Of a stretch of DNA of 5,125 nt, positions 1 to 5,125 are shown piece after piece. Source of the stretch: Bryobacterales bacterium. GTDB taxonomy: Bacteria; Acidobacteriota; Terriglobia; Bryobacterales; Bryobacteraceae. The number at the start of each line of letters is the position of its first letter. The stretch's first letter is position 1. The notes beneath the pieces were generated by a model, which saw nothing but the letters and a program-made list of their open reading frames with translations, had not been told where the DNA came from and made no database searches. The DNA lies in assembly GCA_003132905.1 (NCBI GenBank), contig PKZC01000288.1, positions 1 to 5,125 of the forward strand, read 5' to 3'. Made by a program: the position numbers and the translations under genes.

Positions 1-86
1 CATTTCCATGTCGCGCACCCCGGGAAGAATGCCCACCAACGGAAGGCATGTTAGACTGTTGCATTCAAAGACACGTCTCTGATCGA

Positions 87-115
87 TTGACGAACCTACT
101 GAGAATCCTTTGAAT
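87..115 (+). promoter_or_regulatory. Possible sigma-70-type promoter
   Basis: TTGACG (87-92, five of six consensus -35 bases) is separated by exactly 17 bases from TTGAAT (110-115, four of six -10 bases). Transcription would begin near 122, about 27 bases before the ATG at 149. The boxes are seen; promoter activity is inferred. A match this good can also arise by chance in a stretch of this length. Confidence 0.3.
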
Positions 116-148
116 CTATCGAATCCAACCGTCGCTGTCCTGGCGACT

Positions 149-286
149 ATGAACACTAAGCAACGGGAAGCTCGATTCGTCGCCCACGTCTTGGCGCGAG
201 CCGGAGCAGCGCCTTGGATCGTCGACCTCTCCATGAGGGCGCAACGATATTGGTACAGCCGATCTGACTGGCATGCAGGTGGCTGA
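149..286 (+). CDS. Small hypothetical ORF, 45 residues
   Basis: Encodes 45 residues beginning MNTKQREARF, with a helical, Ala/Arg-rich first half and a Trp/Tyr-rich tail. I do not recognise a family. In its favour are a possible promoter 34 bases upstream and an ATG-initiated frame. Against it are the lack of a Shine-Dalgarno sequence and its short length. It overlaps the next plus-strand frame, which is open from 237, so the two may be halves of one frameshifted gene. It could equally be chance. Confidence 0.2.
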   Translation: MNTKQREARFVAHVLARAGAAPWIVDLSMRAQRYWYSRSDWHAGG

Positions 287-479
287 AGCCGCAGGTGCGT
301 CCTGGGCCCAACTGCACGAACTTTCACGCTACGAAGCTGCTGCCCTGATCGCGGAAGGTGGCAAGCGGATTCTGACCGAGAGGGTAAGTAAGGGAGAAAT
401 AGAGGGCTGCCGGCTGGCTATGCTGTTCCGGTTCAGCGCGGTAACAGCGCAGTACCGACAATCAAGGTGGACGATCTGA
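273..479 (+). CDS. Small hypothetical ORF, 68 residues, possible gene fragment
   Basis: The first 40 residues are protein-like, including WAQLHELSRYEAAALIAE, a short helical pattern of the LS-x-x-EA-x-x-LI kind seen in assorted small phage and plasmid proteins; that resemblance is from memory and weak. The last 20 or so residues look unlike a natural protein, and here another frame (392-586) becomes the more convincing one. The open frame starts before the ATG (after a TGA at 234-236) and has no ribosome site. It may be the continuation of the 149-286 frame after an indel. Function unknown. Confidence 0.2.
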   Translation: MQVAEAAGASWAQLHELSRYEAAALIAEGGKRILTERVSKGEIEGCRLAMLFRFSAVTAQYRQSRWTI

Positions 480-611
480 ACGCATGGCACGGGTTGATCA
501 CACCGTTAGCTGCGAAACTACTGAGATCATCGACAAGGGGGCAAGGGGGCTCTGCGGCTTTTCATGTTTCTCGATCTGGACGGTAATGTCATTGAGGGAG
601 CCGGGAGCTAG
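392..611 (+). pseudogene. Frameshifted remnant of a VOC (glyoxalase/dioxygenase-superfamily) protein, C-terminal half
   Basis: Two overlapping plus-strand frames together spell the C-terminal module of a VOC-superfamily protein. Frame one (392-586) gives TIKVDDLNAWHGLITPLAAK, resembling the 'f-x-V-x-D-l-x-a-w' strand-helix of these folds. Frame two (525-611) gives LRLFMFLDLDGNVIEGAGS followed by TAG, resembling the closing 'f-x-D-P-d-G-N-v-i-E' strand, with Leu in place of the usual Pro. Joining them needs a one-base shift somewhere between 525 and 586, an interval that holds two runs of five G. The N-terminal half (first metal ligand, first beta-alpha-beta module) is not seen upstream. VOC proteins are metal-dependent lyases, dioxygenases or antibiotic-binding proteins; this fragment can do none of these alone. 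The motif likeness is seen; the family call is inferred by eye. Confidence 0.4.
534..549. repeat. Tandem 8-bp direct repeat CAAGGGGG
   Basis: Two perfect copies of CAAGGGGG lie back to back (534-541 and 542-549), giving two runs of five G in the interval where the VOC-like reading frame changes. Slippage here is a natural cause of an indel. Losing one whole copy would not by itself rejoin the two VOC frames; a single-base change in a G run would. Confidence 0.8.
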
Positions 612-689
612 GCAGCGGCTTCCGCGCCGGGCTGACCTGATTCGGAACTTACGTTTCCACCCAGAACGCTAGAAGGTGTGAACCGATAA

Positions 690-733
690 CCGAAGGGCTC
701 TCGCTCGCCTTCCAGCCGTGAGAACCCTTCCGG
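690..733 (-). other. Long imperfect hairpin, better paired in the minus-strand transcript
   Basis: The arms 692-702 and 720-730 are 11 bases long around a 17-base loop, with two more pairs outside (690-691 with 732-733) after a one-base bulge at 731. Read as minus-strand RNA, the one imperfect position is a U-G wobble. Read as plus-strand RNA it is a C-A mismatch. That asymmetry favours a role in minus-strand transcripts such as the trailer of the chemosensory operon, whose last stop is 203 bases away. No T run follows, so it is not a classic intrinsic terminator; it could stabilise a 3' end. Confidence 0.4.
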
Positions 734-889
734 AACACCCAATCGCGGAGTCTACCGGACTCCCGAAAGGAGGCCTGTGCAAATCGCTGTCCGTCCAACG
801 GTACCTATCCACGGTGGAATAATCTGCGCCATCTGGGGCGTTACCAGAAACTCCTCACGCAGCTTGGCTTGCCCGATTTGGCGGTGTGA
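722..889 (+). pseudogene. Possible C-terminal remnant of an unidentified protein
   Basis: A 55-codon open stretch with no ATG, ending at TGA 887-889. Its second half, GTYPRWNNLRHLGRYQKLL and onward to GLPDLAV before the stop, has a protein-like composition with an amphipathic helix. The first part is less convincing and overlaps both hairpins. I do not recognise the family. Its end lies 46 bases from the convergent end of the hybrid kinase gene, which is where a genuine gene end would be expected. It may be real coding debris or chance. Confidence 0.2.
744..765. other. Short hairpin next to the longer one
   Basis: GGAGTC (747-752) pairs with GACTCC (758-763) across a five-base loop, and CG (744-745) pairs with CG (764-765) with C746 bulged. 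This gives eight pairs in all. It lies eleven bases from the 690-733 hairpin, so the two would form a tandem stem-loop unit. No T tract follows on either strand. Confidence 0.45.
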
Positions 890-899
890 GGTTGGCCTG

Positions 900-918
900 A
901 AGAACATGCAGTTCTTTT
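900..918. terminator. Weak hairpin just downstream of the hybrid kinase stop
   Basis: AAGAAC (900-905) and GTTCTT (911-916) pair around ATGCA, starting 20 bases beyond the last gene of the operon. On the plus strand the stem runs into a T4 stretch (915-918). On the minus strand no T run follows. The stem is short and AT-rich, so it would be at best a weak terminator, more plausible for plus-strand transcripts arriving from the left. Confidence 0.25.
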
Positions 919-935
919 GGCGCCGCCTCGGGAAC

Positions 936-3035
936 TCACTGCCCAGTATCTACTGGCTGAGTGTACCTTGCGAGCGCGTCACGAAGTTCACGCAGTTTGG
1001 GCGGCTTGTTGAGTACCTGATCCACATTCGGCGGTATATCTCCCTCCGCAACGAGCTTTTGTCCCCAGCCCGTTAGCAGAATAACTGGTGTAGCAGGTGA
1101 CGCCAGTTTCACCGCACTGGCTACTCGACATCCATCGACGTGAGGCATGCCGAGATCCGTGATGACTGCGGCGAATGGCTCCCGCCCATCTGCGGTTGCC
1201 TGGAATACGTTGATTGCCTCCTGTCCGCCAGTCGCCGTAACGACGGTGTGGCCTTGGCTTTCTAGTGCATCGTGGAGTGATTTGATTAACAGGGGATCGT
1301 CGTCCACCACCAGAAGGCGCAGACTTGAAGGCTTTGCTCCCAAGGAAACCGGCAACGCCGGTTGCGAGACTGTGGCAAGCGCGAACTTTAGCCGGATGGT
1401 TGTGCCCCCGTGCAACACGCTCTCAATTTCAATTTCGGCGTTATGACGCCGTGCCACGCCGTAGACCATCGCCAGACCCAGGCCGGTACCACGTTCGCCC
1501 TTAGTCGTAAAGAAGGGTTCTAGACAGCGGCGGCGAGTCTCCTCATCCATTCCCGTGCCAGTATCCACGACTTCGACCTGGACGTGTTGAGATAGTAATG
1601 GATTTGGAACACCCTGGACTGCCGATGTCCGCAGCGTCAGTCGCCCTCCGTCCGGCATAGCGTCCACGGCGTTAAATACCAGATTGGTCAGCGCTTCCCG
1701 AATTTCACTCTCGATTCCCGCAATGGATCCCACGCCCGGAGCCAATTCCATCCGAACGTCAATAACGGCGCCGCGTTGCTGCGGCATGTCGCTCCAACGG
1801 GCCCGAGTCAGATCCACGACCTGCTGGATCAACTGATTTAGATCCACCGGGGTGAGCACCAACTCAGGTTCACGTTGGCGATAGAACTCCCGCATTCGCC
1901 CTACGGTATGGGCCACATCGTCGATCGCACGCTGGGTGATCTCCAGGTATTGCCGTGTCCGGGCGCTGAGATTCGGCTCCTTCTCCAGTAATGTATCGAC
2001 GTAGAGGGCCACGGGTGAAATTGCGTTATTAATGTCATGGGCGATGCCGCTGGCCATTTGCCCGAGCGCTCGCAAGCGTTCCTGCTGCATCACCGCGTCT
2101 TGAGTCTGACGCAGGTCGTCATAAGCCTGCTTCAACGCGCGGTGGAGTTCAGCCTCTCTCTCAGCCCGAGACCGAACGGCCTCTATTTCCTTGTTTTTCA
2201 GATCCGCGACGATGCGGTGGTTTTCTTCTTGAAAGAACTTGCGCCGAAGCAACGCGCGAATTCTGGCTTTGAGAACAGCCAAGTCACTGGACTTTCCCAC
2301 AAAATCGTCGGCGCCCGCCTCCAGCCCCCGGGTCATGTCCCCTTCCGATTCGCTAGAGGTCAGCATGATCACCGCTGCCGGCTGGCGCTCGAGGTGCCCG
2401 TGGTTCAGCTCGCTAATCCGGCGGCAAACTTCGATGCCATCCATCCTAGGCATAACCAAGTCAACCAAGATGCAGTCGAAAGGTTCTTCCATGATGAGCT
2501 CCAGAGCCTCCTCGCCTCCCTTGGCCCTCACCGCTTCGTAGCCCTCGCCGTTCAACATATGCGCCAGATGTTCGAGATATGTGGGACTGTCATCAATCGC
2601 CAGGAGGCGTGCACGCCGGAAAGCAGCTTCGTGAGAATCGAGGACCACGGACCGCTGGCTACGGTTGTGCATTAAAGTGCGCACTCGCAGGAGCAGAATC
2701 TCGGGAGCGACGGACTTTGAGACGTAATCGTCGGCGCCACTGTCTAAACTGGCGGGCTCGCTTCCGTGGGCCTGCTCCATCGTCAGCATCAGAATGGGAA
2801 TGCCCCGCGTGCGGACATTCATGCGTATGCGCCGGCACAGTTCGTCGCCACGAATTCCGGGCAGATGATAGTCTGCGATGATGAGCGCCGGCAAATGCCG
2901 GTTCAGCTCTTCCAGCGCTGATTCAGCGGTCGAAGCGCACGCTACGTCCCAGCCCTCGCCTTCGAGAAGGTAGCGAAGCTTCAACGCTTGGGTTTCGGAA
3001 TCTTCAACAATGAGAATCTGTGTCGTTACTTCCAT
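936..3035 (-). CDS. Soluble hybrid sensor histidine kinase, REC-REC-HisKA-HATPase-REC
   Basis: Multi-receiver kinase of 699 residues with no signal peptide or membrane segment, so cytoplasmic. REC1 spans about 6-122 (D12, phospho-acceptor D55 in ADYHLPG, T85, K107). REC2 spans about 143-264 (D148/D149, D192 in VDLVMP, T226, K248). A charged helical stretch at about 268-322 is probably a coiled coil. HisKA follows with phospho-acceptor H333 in GIAHDINN. The HATPase domain is complete: N box around N451-N455, G1 DTGTGM (491-496), F box EPFFTTK (506-512) and G2 GTGLGL (516-521). REC3 spans about 572-690 (D578/D579, D627 in TDLGMP, T655, K677). All phosphotransfer residues are present. The ATG is preceded by a good ribosome site and overlaps the cheB stop by one base, indicating coupled expression. 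Inference: REC1/REC2 take phosphate from the neighbouring CheA and gate the kinase core, and REC3 is a sink or output. No DNA-binding or enzymatic output domain is present. The family is secure; the role is not known. Confidence 0.95.
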   Translation of the reverse strand: MEVTTQILIVEDSETQALKLRYLLEGEGWDVACASTAESALEELNRHLPALIIADYHLPGIRGDELCRRIRMNVRTRGIPILMLTMEQAHGSEPASLDSGADDYVSKSVAPEILLLRVRTLMHNRSQRSVVLDSHEAAFRRARLLAIDDSPTYLEHLAHMLNGEGYEAVRAKGGEEALELIMEEPFDCILVDLVMPRMDGIEVCRRISELNHGHLERQPAAVIMLTSSESEGDMTRGLEAGADDFVGKSSDLAVLKARIRALLRRKFFQEENHRIVADLKNKEIEAVRSRAEREAELHRALKQAYDDLRQTQDAVMQQERLRALGQMASGIAHDINNAISPVALYVDTLLEKEPNLSARTRQYLEITQRAIDDVAHTVGRMREFYRQREPELVLTPVDLNQLIQQVVDLTRARWSDMPQQRGAVIDVRMELAPGVGSIAGIESEIREALTNLVFNAVDAMPDGGRLTLRTSAVQGVPNPLLSQHVQVEVVDTGTGMDEETRRRCLEPFFTTKGERGTGLGLAMVYGVARRHNAEIEIESVLHGGTTIRLKFALATVSQPALPVSLGAKPSSLRLLVVDDDPLLIKSLHDALESQGHTVVTATGGQEAINVFQATADGREPFAAVITDLGMPHVDGCRVASAVKLASPATPVILLTGWGQKLVAEGDIPPNVDQVLNKPPKLRELRDALARYTQPVDTGQ

Positions 3036-4084
3036 CAGGCCACCTCACTGCGGGGCAGGACCAATTCGAGAATTCTAGGAGCGATCGCTGGAAGCGGCAG
3101 CGATTCGGATACCCCGCCGAGGCGCACGGCTTCAGCGGGCATCCCATATACCACGGCGGTAGACTCATCCTCGGCAATCGTGTAACCGCCACTTTGGCGA
3201 ACCCGTAGCAGGCCTTCTGCTCCGTCGTCGCCCATTCCGGTAAGGAGTACACCGAGCGCTTGATTCCCAAAGGCGGCCGCCATAGATTCGAAGAGCACCG
3301 TTCCCGACGGCCGTTGCGCGGAAACCGGAAGGGAGCGGTCCAGCCGAACAAATCCGTTTTCGGCGCGCAAGTGATGATCTTGCGAGGCCAGATATACTTT
3401 GCCGGGTGCGGTGAGCGCCCGATCTCCCACGATCTCGACTGAAAATGGGCACACGTCATCCAACCAAGAAGCGAAGCCTTCGAGAAAGCTGCTGGCGATA
3501 TGCTGCACCAGCAGAATCGGCAAAGGGAAACCTGCTCCCAATCCACCCAGGAGTTGAATGAGAGCGTTGGGTCCGCCTGTTGAGCTGGCGATTCCGAGCG
3601 CCCGGAAACCCGCCCTGCGAGCGGCTATAGGCCGTTGCAGCCGCGCCGCAGGCCGCGTCTCGGGCCGCCTGCGCACAAGTTTCACCTGGCTCATGATCGC
3701 CAGTTGCGTGCATAGGCGTTCCGCCAGCACCTCGTACTCACTTGAGGTAACCCCGGTGGGTTTTTCCAGTACAGTAAGCGCCCCCGCTCGCAGGGCGTTC
3801 ATAGTGATCTGCAAATCGTCCCGCTCGACACTGGCCGAGACCACAACGACGGGCGTTGGCCTTTCTCGCATGATCTGCTGCGTCGCCTCGAAGCCGTTCA
3901 TTCCTGGCAGCCGAATATCCATAGAGATGACGTCGGGAGACACCCGGTCGAGGATGTGCAAAGCTTCTTCAGCAGTCTCGACAGCACCCGCGATCTCCAA
4001 CCGTGGATCGCGCGCGATGATGTGCTCCAGGAACTGGCGGATCACTTTGGAATCCTCGACGATAAGTACGCGAATTTTCTTCAT
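3035..4084 (-). CDS. cheB: Chemotaxis response regulator protein-glutamate methylesterase/deamidase CheB
   Basis: CheB removes methyl groups from receptor glutamates (and deamidates glutamines) when phosphorylated by CheA, giving adaptation. The 349-residue length is normal for the family. The receiver spans about 3-120, with E10/D11, phospho-acceptor D56 (SMDIRLPGMNG), S83 and K108 (EKP). A basic Arg/Pro-rich linker (about 136-158) leads to the CheB catalytic domain, about 160-345. The catalytic triad is in place: S168 in SSTGGP, H195 in VQHIA and D287 in LTGMGDDGA. One oddity is that the usual PSvDvLF motif reads PSGTVLF, with Thr where Asp is common. The ATG at 4084 is the only sensible start, because an in-frame TAA (the cheA stop) lies just two codons upstream. 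No Shine-Dalgarno sequence is seen right before it, which suggests coupling to cheA translation. Its stop overlaps the next gene by one base. Identity is secure; the receptors it acts on are not in the window. Confidence 0.97.
   Translation of the reverse strand: MKKIRVLIVEDSKVIRQFLEHIIARDPRLEIAGAVETAEEALHILDRVSPDVISMDIRLPGMNGFEATQQIMRERPTPVVVVSASVERDDLQITMNALRAGALTVLEKPTGVTSSEYEVLAERLCTQLAIMSQVKLVRRRPETRPAARLQRPIAARRAGFRALGIASSTGGPNALIQLLGGLGAGFPLPILLVQHIASSFLEGFASWLDDVCPFSVEIVGDRALTAPGKVYLASQDHHLRAENGFVRLDRSLPVSAQRPSGTVLFESMAAAFGNQALGVLLTGMGDDGAEGLLRVRQSGGYTIAEDESTAVVYGMPAEAVRLGGVSESLPLPAIAPRILELVLPRSEVA
3040..3046 (-). promoter_or_regulatory. Ribosome binding site of the hybrid kinase, inside the cheB 3' end
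   Basis: On the minus strand GAGGTGG lies within the last codons of cheB. Its GAGGT core ends six bases before the ATG at 3035, and the stop/start are fused as TGATG. This supports the chosen start, as the only in-frame codons between it and the upstream in-frame TGA (3045-3047) are GGT, GGC and CTG. It fits reinitiation by ribosomes finishing cheB. Confidence 0.7.
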
Positions 4085-4090
4085 GGCGAT

Positions 4091-5125
4091 TTAGAGGATC
4101 TGCCGAATGGCGGTTAGCAACTCCTCCTGGTCAAACTTTCGTTTCACGATATACGCGTCGGCGCCCAGAGCCAAGCCGCGTTCCTGATCTTCGCGACGCT
4201 CCACCGAGCTGACAATGATCACGGGAATGGTCTTGAGTTTGCGGTCCTGTTTCATCGCTTCGATCAAACCGAAGCCATTCAAACGGGGCATTTCAATATC
4301 GGCAATCACGAGATCCGCGGGTTCCTGCCGCAGCCGAGTCAATGCCTCCACTCCGTCCACCGCGACGCGAACTTGATAGCCATGTGCTTCGAGAATGCTC
4401 TTTTCGAGCGCCCTGGTTGTCATGGAGTCGTCCACGACAAGGATGGAGGAAGGCATCGGTTCGGGCAGGGCCTCAGGAGCTTTCGCAAACGATAGCGACT
4501 GCATCTGAGATCGTGGCTGTACGGCGCTCTCTATGAGCTCCATTGGGTTTACCACGAAAGCGATGGTCCCGTTATCCAACACAACTCCAGACGAGATCCT
4601 TCCACTACAACCGGCTGCTGGGCCCAGATCCTGGATAACCGCGTCCGTTTCGCGGACAACGGAATCCACAGCCAAAGCCACCCGGTGGCTGCCTGAGCGC
4701 AGAATGACAATTTGCAAAGCATCCGGGTCGGTGCGGTTGGACGAATGTTCCAATCCGAGCAAGCCGTGAATACTTGCGAGCGGCACCGGTTGGCCATTGA
4801 GGACGACAACCGGCTTCCCCTCGACCGTTTCAATGCTCGACAGTTTGACGCGCTGGAGGCGCTCGATCCCGAGAATAGGAATGGCAAAAACTTGATTTCC
4901 ACAATTCGCGACAACCAGCCGGTGAGTTGCAATCGATAGGGGCACCGACAGAGAAATCAGGGTTCCGCCACTGGGTACAGGCCGGAGGTCCAGATCTCCT
5001 TGCAGGCGCCGGATAGCCTCGTACACCACGGACAATCCCATCCCCCGGCCCGAGAGACTAGTCACGGCCGCGGATGTCGAAAACCCGGGACGAAAGAGAA
5101 TCCGGGTCAGTTCCTGAGGTGAGCG
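4091..5125 (-). CDS. cheA: Hybrid chemotaxis histidine kinase CheA with C-terminal receiver (5' end outside window)
   Basis: Cytoplasmic chemosensory kinase: CheA-family proteins autophosphorylate on an Hpt histidine under receptor/CheW control and pass phosphate to response regulators. Only the last 344 residues are visible, and the frame is open to the right edge, so the GTG at 5065 is internal and not a start. Visible residues 6-34 hold the end of the ATPase domain, with the CheA hallmark FRPGFST followed by the G2 box SGRGMGL. Residues about 66-200 form the CheW-like regulatory domain that docks on CheW and receptors. A Pro-rich linker leads to a receiver at about 226-344, with the acidic pair D232/D233, phospho-acceptor D276 (ADIEMP), S306/S307 and K328 (IVKRKFDQ). 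The Hpt, dimerisation and N-box parts lie off the window. The fused receiver may act as a phosphate sink or second output. The gene ends TAA six bases before cheB. The family call is very secure; which cellular process it controls (swimming, type IV pili or other) cannot be told. Confidence 0.96.
   Translation of the reverse strand, partial: RSPQELTRILFRPGFSTSAAVTSLSGRGMGLSVVYEAIRRLQGDLDLRPVPSGGTLISLSVPLSIATHRLVVANCGNQVFAIPILGIERLQRVKLSSIETVEGKPVVVLNGQPVPLASIHGLLGLEHSSNRTDPDALQIVILRSGSHRVALAVDSVVRETDAVIQDLGPAAGCSGRISSGVVLDNGTIAFVVNPMELIESAVQPRSQMQSLSFAKAPEALPEPMPSSILVVDDSMTTRALEKSILEAHGYQVRVAVDGVEALTRLRQEPADLVIADIEMPRLNGFGLIEAMKQDRKLKTIPVIIVSSVERREDQERGLALGADAYIVKRKFDQEELLTAIRQIL

Larger units (their letters stand above)
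1..935. other. Gene-poor, probably decayed flank downstream of the chemosensory operon
   Basis: This 935-base stretch carries no intact gene I can identify. Plus-strand open frames are short and hand over to one another by frame changes (149-286, then 237-479, 392-586, 525-611, 722-889), a pattern expected from old genes that have collected indels. The recognisable pieces are listed separately. I looked for transposase or integrase motifs, terminal inverted repeats, tRNA cloverleaf sequences and repeat arrays, and saw none that I could support. Confidence 0.6.

Noticed and set aside
484..672. 62-codon plus-strand ATG frame over the VOC remnant
   Set aside because: The two other frames across the same bases carry the VOC-like motifs; this frame has none.
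690..765. Group II intron domain or IS end
   Set aside because: The hairpins tempted this call, but no domain V-like sequence, no matching inverted repeat elsewhere in the window, and no transposase or reverse-transcriptase motif is present.
777..1076. 99-codon plus-strand frame spanning the operon end
   Set aside because: Half of it is antisense to REC3 of the hybrid kinase, it has no ribosome site, and its peptide shows no recognisable motif.
2037..2675. 212-codon plus-strand open frame opposite the hybrid kinase
   Set aside because: It lies fully antisense to well-supported receiver and kinase domains. Its peptide is His/Arg/Pro-rich with no family motif, typical of a shadow frame in GC-rich coding DNA.
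3004..3546. 180-codon minus-strand frame inside cheB
   Set aside because: An out-of-frame reading of the CheB catalytic domain, whose true frame carries the full Ser-His-Asp triad.
3558..4094. 178-codon plus-strand open frame opposite cheB
   Set aside because: Antisense to the conserved CheB receiver and linker, with a Ser/Arg/Thr-rich low-quality peptide; a shadow frame.
5063..5065. GTG as start of a short CheA-like protein
   Set aside because: The frame stays open upstream to the window edge and encodes the conserved CheA FRPGFST segment, so the gene begins outside the window.

Overview
The window looks like chromosomal DNA from a free-living, moderately GC-rich Gram-negative bacterium with a large signalling repertoire. 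The gene types (CheA with a fused receiver, CheB, multi-receiver hybrid kinase) occur in Acidobacteriota, Myxococcota/Desulfobacterota-type bacteria and Cyanobacteria. Nothing here fixes the taxon; an Acidobacteriota (Solibacter-like) origin is only a guess from general style.

Right four fifths (936-5125, minus strand): a tightly packed chemosensory operon, read right to left. It starts with the 3' part of a hybrid cheA entering from the right edge (end of the ATPase domain, CheW-like domain, C-terminal receiver). Six bases later comes a complete cheB (receiver plus methylesterase). Its stop codon overlaps by one base the start of a 699-residue soluble hybrid histidine kinase with the order REC-REC-coiled coil-HisKA-HATPase-REC. 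The three products visible here carry five receivers, all with intact phosphorylation residues. The layout suggests that CheA-derived phosphate is shared among its own receiver, CheB (receptor demethylation or adaptation) and the hybrid kinase. No CheY, CheR, CheW or receptor gene lies in the window; they would be expected upstream, off the right edge.

Left fifth (1-935): no intact recognisable gene. It holds a possible promoter, short plus-strand open frames, a probable frameshifted remnant of a VOC/glyoxalase-family protein (about 392-611), an 8-bp tandem repeat, two tandem hairpins (690-765), and an open stretch (722-889) that reads like the C-terminus of an unidentified protein. It looks like a decayed region converging on the end of the chemosensory operon. 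I found no insertion sequence, RNA gene or CRISPR array.

I see no convincing wholly new system. The most interesting points are the five-receiver layout of the operon, the cheA-cheB junction sharing one reading frame, and the decayed, hairpin-bearing left flank.
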